Source: Actinomyces urinae (lineage in GTDB: Bacteria; Actinomycetota; Actinomycetes; Actinomycetales; Actinomycetaceae). From it: a stretch of 64,000 bases of DNA. Positions 56,873 to 64,000 of the stretch are shown here, one piece after another. Under the pieces are notes generated by a model that saw nothing but the letters and a program-made list of their open reading frames with translations, was not told the DNA's origin and searched no databases. Every line of letters begins with the position of its first letter. Position 1 is the stretch's first letter. The position numbers and the translations under genes were made by a program. The DNA lies in NCBI RefSeq assembly GCF_900119695.1, contig NZ_LT632546.1, positions 1 through 64,000 on the forward strand. The letters are read 5' to 3'.

Positions 56873-57167
56873 TAGTCGCAGGCTCAATAGTGGCTTTAAG
56901 GCCGTAGGAATGCATTGCGTAAACGTCGGCTTCCATGCGTTCGCGAAGGCCGGTTGAAACGATGGCTTTACCAGCGTGGTGCACTTGGAGCATGAGGGTG
57001 CGGGCGCGATTTTCGGTATAGCCAAAATGGCGGCGGAACACGCCAACGACGTACGCCTGCGTATTGATGGGGTCATCCCACACCACGGTGCACCACTGCG
57101 CGTGGTTTTCGCGCGTAGTGGCGGCATCAGCCCTGACGCGGGTGGCGGTTGTGGGGGTTGCACTCAT
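56862..57167 (-). CDS. clpS: ClpS adaptor protein
   Basis: ClpS (101 aa) hands N-end-rule substrates to ClpC/ClpA-ClpP. The core VVWDDPINTQAYVVGVFRRHFGYTENRARTL has the N-degron binding residues (DDP..T) and is followed by LMLQVHHAGKAIV. The first 20 residues are a variable disordered tail, as in the family. TAGGCT lies exactly 6 nt before the ATG and no ribosome binding site is present: probable leaderless transcript, back to back with pncB 59 nt away. Confidence 0.96.
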   Translation of the reverse strand: MSATPTTATRVRADAATTRENHAQWCTVVWDDPINTQAYVVGVFRRHFGYTENRARTLMLQVHHAGKAIVSTGLRERMEADVYAMHSYGLKATIEPATNAT

Positions 57168-57213
57168 GTTTTCAGCCTAAGAGATTGAGGCGCGCAAAGT
57201 GCCGGTTTGGGGA

Positions 57214-57219
57214 TAAACT
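57214..57219 (+). promoter_or_regulatory. Putative leaderless -10 box of pncB
   Basis: TAAACT ends 6 nt before the ATG at 57226; no ribosome binding site is present. The divergent clpS has TAGGCT at the mirrored distance (57179-57174). Confidence 0.55.
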
Positions 57220-57225
57220 CGACTT

Positions 57226-58572
57226 ATGCCTGCTTCTACATCTACAGCACTGTTAACCGACATGTACGAGCTCACTATGTTGGACGCCGCTTTGAAAGCG
57301 GGAACAGCGGAGCGTAAGTCCGTTTTTGAACTTTTTGGGCGGCGTTTGCCCGCAACGCGCAGGTTTGGCGTGGTTGCGGGTACGGGCCGAATATTGGAGG
57401 CGCTGGAGCGCTTCACTTTCTCTACCCACCAGATCGATTACTTGCATAAGAACAAGATCGTGTCTGATGTGGCGTTGGACTATTTGAAGGATTTCCGCTT
57501 TTCGGGCGACATTTTTGGGTATGCCGAGGGCGAAGTTTACTTTGAGGGTTCTCCCCTGCTGACCGTTGAGGGTACGTTTGCCGAGGCCGTGCTTTTGGAA
57601 ACGCTTGCTCTGTCAATCTTGAACCATGACTGCGCGGTTGCATCAGCCGCCTCGCGTATGACGATCGCAGCACATGGCCGCCCGTGCGTGGACTTCGGAG
57701 CACGCAGGACGCATGAGCGCGCCGCTGTTTCGGCCGCCCGCGCCGCTGTTATTGCAGGATTTGTGGGTACTTCCGATCTGGAGGCCGGCATCCGCTACGG
57801 AATCCCCACCGTTGGCACGTCCGCGCACTCGTTCACGCTTTTACACGACTGCGAAGAAGACGCGTTCCGCTTCCAGATTGAAAGCCTTGGCCCATCGACC
57901 ACGCTCCTCGTGGACACTTACGACATTTTTGAGGCAGTGGAGCGGGGTGTGAAGCTCGCCCGTGAGATGGGCGGTGAGCTTGGCGCAGTCCGCTTGGATT
58001 CTGGTGATCTCGTGGCCCTGGCATTTAAGGTTCGCGGACTGCTCGATTCGCTGGATGCGAAATCCACTAAGATCACGGTGACAAATGACCTCGATGAGTA
58101 CGCGATTGCCGCCCTGGGTGCCGCTCCCGTGGATTCGTACGGTGTAGGCACGAAGATGGTGACGGGTTCAGGTGTTCCCACCGCCGCCCTCGTCTACAAG
58201 CTTGTTGCGCGCGAAGATGGCGCCGGCAACATGGTGAAGGTGGGGAAGAAGTCCGCGTCAAAGTCCACAGTTGGCGGTCGCAAGATCGCGGGCCGCATTA
58301 GGGACGAGGAGGGCTACGCCTCCGAAGAGCTCATCGTTGCCGGTGGAACCGTGCAGGAGGCACACAAGATTTTGGAGGCGGAGGGGGCCCGTCCGCTGCA
58401 GATTCCGCTGGTTACGGGCGGGCAGATCCGTTCGGAGCTGTGGGGGCCTGGCGCGCTGGAGGCGGCCGCGGAACGCCACCGCCAGTCGCGCAACGAGTTG
58501 CCGTACGCCGCGTGGCGCCTGTCAGCTGGCGAGCCGGCAATCCCCACCAGGATGGTCAAACTCGACGACTAG
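57226..58572 (+). CDS. pncB: Nicotinate phosphoribosyltransferase
   Basis: PncB (448 aa) converts nicotinate and PRPP to nicotinate mononucleotide, the salvage entry to NAD. Motifs: LLTDMYELTMLDAAL, FELFGRRLP, CVDFGARRTHERAA, GTSAHSFTLLHDCEEDAF (with the family's activating His), TLLVDTYDI, and the LDSGDL and VTNDLDEYAIAAL blocks. Length is typical. Two hairpins follow, the second a good terminator. Confidence 0.97.
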   Translation: MPASTSTALLTDMYELTMLDAALKAGTAERKSVFELFGRRLPATRRFGVVAGTGRILEALERFTFSTHQIDYLHKNKIVSDVALDYLKDFRFSGDIFGYAEGEVYFEGSPLLTVEGTFAEAVLLETLALSILNHDCAVASAASRMTIAAHGRPCVDFGARRTHERAAVSAARAAVIAGFVGTSDLEAGIRYGIPTVGTSAHSFTLLHDCEEDAFRFQIESLGPSTTLLVDTYDIFEAVERGVKLAREMGGELGAVRLDSGDLVALAFKVRGLLDSLDAKSTKITVTNDLDEYAIAALGAAPVDSYGVGTKMVTGSGVPTAALVYKLVAREDGAGNMVKVGKKSASKSTVGGRKIAGRIRDEEGYASEELIVAGGTVQEAHKILEAEGARPLQIPLVTGGQIRSELWGPGALEAAAERHRQSRNELPYAAWRLSAGEPAIPTRMVKLDD

Positions 58573-58644
58573 CCCAGCGTTTGGAGAGATAGCCTCGTTG
58601 GGAGGAATAGCCTCTCAGAAGGGACACTCCCGCATGGAAGTTTG

Positions 58645-58706
58645 GTGGCGGCCGCGTTTGGCGGCCGCCACTCGTTTATGAAGAAAACCGCCCCTTGGGC
58701 GGTTTT
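58645..58706 (+). terminator. Terminator of pncB
   Basis: Two consecutive hairpins: GTGGCGGCCGC with its complement (about 58645-58672), then AAAACCGCCC with GGGCGGTTTT (58684-58706) and a CTTTTCT tail. The second is a classical Rho-independent terminator and is nearly symmetrical, so it may also serve the convergent DUF3039 gene. Confidence 0.88.
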
Positions 58707-58748
58707 CTTTTCTGGGCTTGTTTCCCTATCAGGGTTTGATGGACTCTG

Positions 58749-59072
58749 TTACTCGTTACCGTCGGAGTAGGGCCAGTTGGGGCCGTGTGCCCCCATTTCA
58801 TCGCGCAGGGCTTTGCAGCGCGGGCAGACCGGGAACTTGGATGGGTCCGACATGGGGATCCACACTTTGCCGCACAGCGCGATCACGGGTTGCCCGGTGA
58901 TCAAAGACTTGGTTACGCGGTCGCGGCGCACGTAGTGAGCAAATCGGTCACCATCACCTGGAGAGTGTTGCTCTTTAGTTTCGGTTCGCTCCAGCACCGA
59001 AGTGCTGGTTGAGCGCGAGGGCGCGCTTGGCGCCTGCGGCTGGTCTGGCGCATCCAAGTTGAGGCTGAACAT
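58749..59072 (-). CDS. DUF3039 family protein
   Basis: A 107-residue actinobacterial DUF3039 protein. Core: GDGDRFAHYVRRDRVTKSLITGQPVIALCGK, WIPMSDPSKFPVCPRCKALRDEM, with three cysteines (LCGK, CPRC) that likely bind zinc in a rubredoxin-like knuckle. The N terminus is a variable Ser/Pro/Thr-rich stretch. Function unknown. TAAACT lies 6 nt before the ATG, fitting a leaderless transcript. Confidence 0.92.
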   Translation of the reverse strand: MFSLNLDAPDQPQAPSAPSRSTSTSVLERTETKEQHSPGDGDRFAHYVRRDRVTKSLITGQPVIALCGKVWIPMSDPSKFPVCPRCKALRDEMGAHGPNWPYSDGNE

Positions 59073-59126
59073 GCCTCTAGTTTAGGTAGTTTCCATCCCC
59101 TGATCCACCGTCGCTGGCCCACACAA

Positions 59127-59294
59127 CGATTCATACCCGAACTGCCGTAACGGTATTCCGACCCAAAGCGGCAGAAAACAGCGTCAAAATCGGCACTTCC
59201 CCTCACGGATGCGGTTCTAGAAGCCACCCGAAACAGTATTCCGACCCAAAGCGGCAGAAAACAGCGTCAAAACCGCCACTTCCCCTCACGGACG
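59127..59294 (+). repeat. 83-bp-pitch intergenic repeat array L (2 units + 1 partial)
   Basis: Two nearly identical plus-oriented units (starts 59155 and 59238, 83 bp apart) sharing even the variable core AGCGGCAGAAAACAGCGTCA, preceded by a partial start at 59129. They occupy the gap between DUF3039 and the nagB terminator. The near-identity indicates a recent duplication. Confidence 0.85.
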
Positions 59295-59351
59295 AAATTT
59301 TAGAGGCCCCGCTCGCGCACCTCGAACCCCCGCCCGGCTGAGAACACACAA

Positions 59352-59396
59352 AAGGGCGCGCAGGCCAGAACTTGAAAAGTTCGCCTGCGCGCCCTT
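59352..59396 (-). terminator. Terminator of nagB
   Basis: A 14-bp stem (AAGGGCGCGCAGGC with its complement) with an inner GAACTT/AAGTTC extension. It lies just after the nagB stop, on the minus strand, with TTTGTG following. Confidence 0.85.
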
Positions 59397-59405
59397 CGAG
59401 TTAGC

Positions 59406-60188
59406 TTAGAAGTTGGCTGAGTAGTAGTTCTGCCAGTCCTCGCGATAGTTGGAGGCAAGTTCAAGCTCAGAAGCGGCTTCCTCGTCTACCAGCACGTATA
59501 CGGAGGGGTGGAGCTGGAGCACGGACGCCGGCCAGCGCGACGAAATACCGCCCTCTACCATTTCGCGGATTGCACGCGCCTTACCCTTACCCTGAGCGAA
59601 CAGGATGATCTTGCGCGCCTCGAGGATAGTGCCAAGGCCTTGCGTCATGGCGCTGGTGGGCACCTGGTCAATGTCTCCGTCAAAGAAACGAGCGTTGTCA
59701 CGACGAGTTTGGTCGTGAAGGTAGACAACGTGGGTGCGTGATGCGAGGGATTCTCCCGGTTCGTTGAACGCGATGTGACCGTCTGAACCGATGCCGAGAA
59801 CCTGGAAGTCAACTCCTCCAGCTTCGCGGATGGAAGCGTCATATTCCGCGGCAGCGGCATCGAGGTCGGTAGCAAGCGCGTTAGGCGTGTTTACCGCTCC
59901 GTCAGCGAAGTCAACCTGGTCAGTGAATTCGCGGTGAATGAAGTTCACGTAGCTTTCCGGGTGTCCAGCTTCGAGGCCAATGTACTCGTCCAGAGTGAAA
60001 GCGCGGCACTGGGCGAAGCTGATCTTACCAGCCTGGTGACGTGCGATGAGTTCTTTGTACAGAGGCAAGGGGCTAGAGCCCGTGGCCAAACCAATTACAG
60101 ACTCAGGCTTATCTTTGAGTACCGATTCGAGAATATCGGCGCCGACTTTACCAATAGCTTCGTTGTTTGGAAGAATTGCGATCTTCAT
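59406..60188 (-). CDS. nagB: Glucosamine-6-phosphate deaminase
   Basis: NagB (260 aa) converts glucosamine-6-phosphate to fructose-6-phosphate and ammonia, letting amino sugars enter glycolysis. Motifs: IGLATGSSPLPLYKELI, AFTLDEYIGL with the catalytic Asp, LGIGSDGHIAFNEPG and SRTHVVYL. Length is typical. AAGGAAA precedes the ATG. No nagA or amino-sugar transporter is adjacent, so it is a single-gene unit here. Confidence 0.97.
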   Translation of the reverse strand: MKIAILPNNEAIGKVGADILESVLKDKPESVIGLATGSSPLPLYKELIARHQAGKISFAQCRAFTLDEYIGLEAGHPESYVNFIHREFTDQVDFADGAVNTPNALATDLDAAAAEYDASIREAGGVDFQVLGIGSDGHIAFNEPGESLASRTHVVYLHDQTRRDNARFFDGDIDQVPTSAMTQGLGTILEARKIILFAQGKGKARAIREMVEGGISSRWPASVLQLHPSVYVLVDEEAASELELASNYREDWQNYYSANF

Positions 60189-60276
60189 TCGGTTTCCTTA
60201 ACTAGATTGGTTAGCGTAGCCAAGCTACTTATTAGATTATATGCACCCTCACCTAGACCGATTTGTTAGGAAGAAG

Positions 60277-60306
60277 AAAAGTGGCGAGGTTATCCTCGCC
60301 ACTTTT
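60277..60306. terminator. Terminator of hup (bidirectional hairpin)
   Basis: Perfect 13-bp stem AAAAGTGGCGAGG with its complement, loop TTAT, T-tract on both sides. It lies 24 nt after the HU stop and upstream of nagB. Confidence 0.9.
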
Positions 60307-60329
60307 CTTCAGTTCGCTTCACGCGATGC

Positions 60330-60611
60330 TTACTTCTGGACAGCCTTCTTCAGGGTGGAGCCAGCGGAGATCTTCACGCCGAAGCCTGCAGGAATCTGAA
60401 TCTGCTCGCCGGTCTGCGGGTTGCGGCCGGTGCGAGCTGCGCGCTCAACACGCTCAACGGAGAAGAGGCCGGTTACCTTGACGGGCTCGCCAGCGGACAG
60501 GGACTCGATTAGGACTTCCTGGAATGCGGCTAGGGCAGCGTCAGACTGAACCTTGGTGAGGTTAGCCTTCTCGGCGATCTTAGCGACAAGCTGAGTGCGG
60601 TTTACGGACAT
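60330..60611 (-). CDS. hup: HU family DNA-binding protein
   Basis: A 93-residue HU protein that binds and bends DNA as a dimer and compacts the nucleoid. It has the N-terminal helical part MSVNRTQLVAKIAEKANLTK, the signature FSVERVERAARTGRNPQTG, and the C-terminal GVKISAGSTLKKAVQ. It lacks the long Lys/Ala-rich tail of mycobacterial and streptomycete HupB/HupS, so it is the short form. GGAAGG precedes the ATG. The AT-rich stretch upstream (60680-60940) probably holds its promoter. Confidence 0.96.
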   Translation of the reverse strand: MSVNRTQLVAKIAEKANLTKVQSDAALAAFQEVLIESLSAGEPVKVTGLFSVERVERAARTGRNPQTGEQIQIPAGFGVKISAGSTLKKAVQK

Positions 60612-60762
60612 GTTGGAACCTTCCGGTAGAAAACCAATATGAACAGTTACGAGCGAGTTTCGCTCTCACATCCACACACTAAGGGTTTAAATGCGAGTTG
60701 TCAGCTTGAAACAGCGAGTTTTGAGCGTTTTGGGGTAATTTCCCACATTTTTTAGCCGTATT

Positions 60763-60791
60763 TTTACGCCCGTTAAAAATCGTGTTAAGAT
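60763..60791 (+). promoter_or_regulatory. Possible promoter of DUF885 gene in AT-rich spacer
   Basis: TTTACG (60763-60768), 17-nt spacer, TAAGAT (60786-60791). The surrounding 60680-60940 is far richer in A and T than its neighbours, as expected for the shared control region between the divergent hup and DUF885 genes. It would give a 5' UTR of about 150 nt. Nothing else is recognised in this gap. Confidence 0.4.
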
Positions 60792-60950
60792 CACTAGTTT
60801 TTCGCGTGTTCATGGGCTTCCCGCGGGTGTTTTTAGATTTTGAGCAGATTATTCGGGTGTCCGGTATTTCTAGCCGAGTCAGAGGGTTGTTTTGTTCTGT
60901 ATTGTTTGCCCTACTCCGTGTTTTAGAGTTGAGAGGCAAGCTTAGAAAGG

Positions 60951-62741
60951 ATGATGATGCGTATACCTTCTGCGTTGGATCGCGTAACGGATGATTTTGT
61001 AGCAAGTCTTATTGGTTTGGTTCCGGAAGTAGCGATTGGCATGGGTGCGCCGTTCGCGGACAGGACAATCTCGGATTTTTCTCCCGAGGGCGCCGCGGAG
61101 CTTGCACAGCTATATAGGCACACGCTTGAAAATGTTGCGAGCGTGCAAGATGAGGACGAGGTTGATTCGGTTACTCGCAAGGCTGTGGCGTGGGATTTGG
61201 GTAACCAGCTGGAGTTGTTCGAAGCCGGTTTAGCAGTTGGCGAGTTGAACAATATTGATTCGCCGGTGCAGGCAATCCGCGACCCGTTTACACTGATGCC
61301 AATGGAGACCGCAGAGCACTGGGATGATTTGGTTCGGCGCGTGCAGGAGGTTCCACGGGCGTTCAGCTCTTATAAGCGTGGTCTTGAATGGGCGATTGAG
61401 GCCGGGCGTGTCCCCACGAGAGCGCAGGTTGAGTTCGTGCTTGGCGATCTGACGGCCCAAGGTGGCGCGCAGGATCCGTATGGCAGGTTGTTGAAGGAGT
61501 TCAATGCTTCGAGCGTGGCCAGCGATACGGGGACGCACAAGAGACTGGAGGAAGCCGCACGGAGCGCACAGGCTGCAACGCGTGATTTTAATACTTGGCT
61601 TAAACAGAAGGTAGCTCCGGTTGCAACTAATCGCGATGCGGTTGGGCGAGACGAGTACATCCTAAAGTCTGCTCACTACTTGGGCAAGAAGATTGATCCA
61701 GAAGAAACGTATGAGTGGGCACTGGAGGAACTGCGCGATATTCACGCCCAGCAAAAGGCAATCGTCAAGGAGCTTTACGGACCTTCGGTGACGGTAGGTG
61801 AAGCGTTTGACAAGCTCAATAGCGATCCGGCTCACCAGGTTCACGGCGTGGACGGGCTCCAGCGTTGGATGCAGGAGACCTCGGACGAGGCTGTGGAGTA
61901 CTTGTCGGGCCGCCATTTCACGGTGACGGACGAAATGCGCCAGTTGGCGGCGAAGATTTCTCCAGCTGGCGATGGGGGCATTTTCTACACTCAGCCAACG
62001 GATGATTTTTCCCGGCCGGGAACGATGTGGTGGGCTGTGCCGCCGGGCGTGGAGGTGTTCCACACTTGGCAGGAGAAGACAACCGTCTACCATGAGGGAA
62101 TGCCCGGCCATCACATGCAGCTTGGCCGCGCAGTGTCTTTGAAAGACACGCTGAACACGTGGCGCCGCCAGTTGTGCTGGTTCTCCGGTCATGGTGAGGG
62201 TTGGGCGCTGTATGCCGAGCAGCTCATGGATGAGCTCGGATTCTTAAAGCACCCTGCTGAGCGGCTCGGCATGCTGGATGCGCAAAGACTACGCGCCGCA
62301 CGAGTCCTCGTGGATATTGGCGTTCACCTGGGTCTTGAAAGGCCTTCAAACGCTTACCTGTCTTCTATTGGCATTTGCAACGCCGCATACGAGGATGCCT
62401 TGAACTCCTCCCCGTACTTAGACCTAGGTAAACCTGACACAGCAAAAGGCGTGTGGGATCGCAACGACCTGTGGGCATTTATGAGCTTGAATGTGGCTAT
62501 GGATCCGAAGTTCCTAGAGTTCGAGACCACCCGCTACCTGGGTTGGGCAGGGCAAGCATCTTCTTACAAGGTGGGCCAGCGGGTTTGGCAGGATCTGCGT
62601 AGCAAGTGGCTGTCCGCGCCGACTGCACAAGCGGCTCAGAGTAGTTCCAGTGACACGCGTTTGCGCGAGTTCCACGACACTGCGCTTGCACTTGGCGGCC
62701 TTCCACTCGCCGTACTTGAGGACGTGATGAGCGGTGAGTGA
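60951..62741 (+). CDS. DUF885 family peptidase-like protein
   Basis: A 596-residue DUF885 protein, related to M32-like zinc peptidases. The putative metal motif is VYHEGMPGHHMQLG (HExxxHH arrangement, about residues 381-388), followed downstream by GHGEGWALYAEQLMDELGF, the family hallmark. The C-terminal part contains LWAFMSLNVAMDPKFLEFE and RYLGWAGQASSYKVGQ. No signal peptide, so cytoplasmic. Three ATG codons in a row open the frame; the third (60957) has the best distance to AAAGG. Overlaps maf by 8 nt. Confidence 0.92.
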   Translation: MMMRIPSALDRVTDDFVASLIGLVPEVAIGMGAPFADRTISDFSPEGAAELAQLYRHTLENVASVQDEDEVDSVTRKAVAWDLGNQLELFEAGLAVGELNNIDSPVQAIRDPFTLMPMETAEHWDDLVRRVQEVPRAFSSYKRGLEWAIEAGRVPTRAQVEFVLGDLTAQGGAQDPYGRLLKEFNASSVASDTGTHKRLEEAARSAQAATRDFNTWLKQKVAPVATNRDAVGRDEYILKSAHYLGKKIDPEETYEWALEELRDIHAQQKAIVKELYGPSVTVGEAFDKLNSDPAHQVHGVDGLQRWMQETSDEAVEYLSGRHFTVTDEMRQLAAKISPAGDGGIFYTQPTDDFSRPGTMWWAVPPGVEVFHTWQEKTTVYHEGMPGHHMQLGRAVSLKDTLNTWRRQLCWFSGHGEGWALYAEQLMDELGFLKHPAERLGMLDAQRLRAARVLVDIGVHLGLERPSNAYLSSIGICNAAYEDALNSSPYLDLGKPDTAKGVWDRNDLWAFMSLNVAMDPKFLEFETTRYLGWAGQASSYKVGQRVWQDLRSKWLSAPTAQAAQSSSSDTRLREFHDTALALGGLPLAVLEDVMSGE

Positions 62742-63504
62742 ATCCCCCGCCCTTTCTCGTGGCAATCACGGGGAGGCCAGCACTGTCCTGGTGCTGGCTT
62801 CGGCGTCACCCGCGCGGGCCAAAACGCTCCGCGCGGCGGGCATCGAACCACTTATCCGCGTGTCAAATGCGGATGAAGACGCCGTCCTCGCCCAGTTTGA
62901 GAACTCGGGGTCCGCTAACCAGGCGGCGCAAAAGGTCATGGCCCTAGCGAAGGTGAAGGCCGGGTCAGTAGCCCAGGCACTTAGCGCAACTGAGATCTTC
63001 GAGTTCGCACGCCAGCAAGGTATGCCCGCCCCCTCCTCGATTATCGTGGTTGGCTGTGATTCAATGCTGGAGGTCAACGGCGCGCTGGTTGGCAAACCTC
63101 ATTCCCCTGAGGTGGCGGCGCGTCGTATTCGCGAGCTTTCACGCAATGACGTGGTGTTGCATACAGGTCACGCAATCACGCTGCTGCGCATAGATTATGA
63201 TTCGGCCGTCTCGCTAGGAAGCTCGAACGGTAGCCCAAATGGATTAACGGTTCTGGAGACTCGCTATGACTCGTGTGCCACCACGGTTCATTTCGGCGAG
63301 CTCGATGAAGATGAGATCCGCGCTTACGTGGCCACGGGAGAACCTTTGGAAGTTGCCGGAGCATTCACTATTGATAGCCTCGGCGGCCCGTTCATTGAGG
63401 GAGTGACTGGGGATCCGCATTCGGTTGTGGGAATCTCGCTGCCTCTTCTTCGCCGGATCACCAAGGATCTTGGCGTCTTTTGGCCTAGCCTGTGGAACAA
63501 GTAG
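62734..63504 (+). CDS. maf: Maf family nucleotide pyrophosphatase
   Basis: A 256-residue Maf protein; relatives hydrolyse non-canonical or pyrimidine dNTPs as a house-cleaning step. Motifs: VLVLASASPARAKTLRAAG, the VVGCDSMLEVNGALVGKP block with the catalytic Asp, and VATGEPLEVAGAFTIDSLGG with FIEGVTGDPHSVVGISL. It is longer than usual by an insert around 60-100 and another near 150. GTG start overlapping the end of the DUF885 gene, so translationally coupled. Subtype (dTTP versus m7GTP) not assigned. Confidence 0.95.
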   Translation: MSESPALSRGNHGEASTVLVLASASPARAKTLRAAGIEPLIRVSNADEDAVLAQFENSGSANQAAQKVMALAKVKAGSVAQALSATEIFEFARQQGMPAPSSIIVVGCDSMLEVNGALVGKPHSPEVAARRIRELSRNDVVLHTGHAITLLRIDYDSAVSLGSSNGSPNGLTVLETRYDSCATTVHFGELDEDEIRAYVATGEPLEVAGAFTIDSLGGPFIEGVTGDPHSVVGISLPLLRRITKDLGVFWPSLWNK

Positions 63505-63526
63505 TACGGCTACCGCAATACGCAGA

Positions 63527-63569
63527 CAGGGGGTGGGTTGGACCGAGAATCGGTCCAACCCACCCCCTG
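63527..63569. terminator. Bidirectional terminator between maf and gltA
   Basis: Perfect 20-bp inverted repeat (CAGGGGGTGGGTTGGACCGA with its complement) around a GAA loop, between two convergent genes. T-tracts are weak but the stem is the strongest in the window. Confidence 0.8.
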
Positions 63570-63592
63570 CTTAGTAGCTTCGTGCGTGAGCT

Positions 63593-64000
63593 TTAGTTGC
63601 TCTTGCGAAGGCGGTTGCGTAGCGGAATGTATTCGCGCTCGGTTTCGCCAACGTAAACCTGACGCGGCCGGCCAATGCGTCCCTCTGGATCGCGAGCCAT
63701 CTCCCTGTACTGCGCAATCCAGCCTGGTAGGCGACCCATTGCGAACAGTGGGGTGAACATCTTGGTTGGGAAGCCCAAAGCCGAGTAGATGAGGCCCGTG
63801 TAGAAGTCGACGTTCGGGTAGAGCTTGCGCTCAACGAAGTAGTCGTCGTTTAGAGCCATTTCCTCAAGCTCCAACGCGATGTCCAAAAGCTCGTCCTGCT
63901 TGCCCAGGCGCTCCAAGACATCGTGGGCAGCACCCTTGACGATGGCAGCGCGCGGGTCATAGTTCTTGTACACGCGGTGGCCAAAGCCCATGAGGCGGAC
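63593..64000 (-). CDS. gltA: Citrate synthase, C-terminal part (partial)
   Basis: The visible 136 codons are the C-terminal third of citrate synthase, which condenses oxaloacetate and acetyl-CoA. They include [14 protein letters not shown] with the oxaloacetate-binding His, the [20 protein letters not shown] block with the catalytic Asp, and [26 protein letters not shown]. The N-terminal part lies beyond position 64000. Convergent with maf. Confidence 0.97.
   Translation of the reverse strand, partial: VRLMGFGHRVYKNYDPRAAIVKGAAHDVLERLGKQDELLDIALELEEMALNDDYFVERKLYPNVDFYTGLIYSALGFPTKMFTPLFAMGRLPGWIAQYREMARDPEGRIGRPRQVYVGETEREYIPLRNRLRKSN

Noticed and set aside
56270-57163. A 297-codon reading of the DUF2017 frame
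   Set aside because: The upstream 97 codons only cover clpS in another frame; the Met at 56872 matches the family start.

Overview
The window is a 64 kb stretch of a moderately GC-rich actinobacterial chromosome. Evidence for Actinobacteria: an actinobacterial-type 16S rRNA 5' end, WhiB1, PdtaS, UvrD2, DUF2017-ClpS, DUF3039, PPA1309, UPF0182 and zinc-dependent metalloprotease (DUF2342) families. The 16S 5' end, the LAxTG-type anchored wall proteins and the anchored-repeat ABC transporter fit the Actinomycetaceae, but genus is an inference and cannot be fixed here.

Layout. 1-620: 5' end of an rRNA operon (minus) with leader and promoter, then the terminator of gatCAB. 626-3951: gatCAB (minus). 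4334-15080: cardiolipin-synthase-like protein, whiB1, an orphan FHA-FtsK/SpoIIIE ATPase, ligA, pdtaS and three small conserved genes. 15256: thyA. 16079-25396: six-gene minus-strand cluster for an anchored-repeat-type metal (probably zinc) ABC transporter with three wall/surface proteins, preceded by a Zur-like operator inside a leaderless promoter. 25793-38112: accessory region with an MFS permease, NUDIX hydrolase, folA, a CPxCN membrane protein behind a CsoR-family-like operator, a frameshifted tauE, initiator tRNA, several secreted/lipoprotein genes, an AbiEi/DUF559-type protein, a macro-domain protein and an SMR pump. 38590-51844: UPF0182, PPA1309, Lon-like PDZ protease, DUF2342 metalloprotease, a decayed tauE pseudogene, DUF981, a ThiF/TOMM-like protein and uvrD2; this resembles the mycobacterial Rv3193c-Rv3198c neighbourhood. 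52121-58572: nudC, rph, rdgB, an MBL hydrolase, murI, DUF2017, clpS, pncB, resembling mycobacterial Rv1330c-Rv1341. 58749-64000: DUF3039, nagB, hup, a DUF885 peptidase-like protein, maf and the 3' part of gltA.

The most striking non-genic feature is a family of short intergenic elements in eleven arrays plus solitary relics. Each unit (about 57 bp) has two conserved ends, ATTCAGACCCAAAGTGGC and GCCACTTCCCCTCACGGA, around a variable core. Inside arrays the units recur at 82-85 bp, nearly always 83-84, in every array. About 32 near-complete units and about 9 partial ones occupy almost every non-coding gap longer than 300 bp. I see no cas genes or transposase. This is my main candidate for something undescribed.

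A second pattern is leaderless transcription: many genes (gatC, PLD, the ABC operon, MFS, NUDIX, metalloprotease, nudC, rph, murI, clpS, pncB, DUF3039) have a TANNNT hexamer 6 or 7 nt before the start codon.
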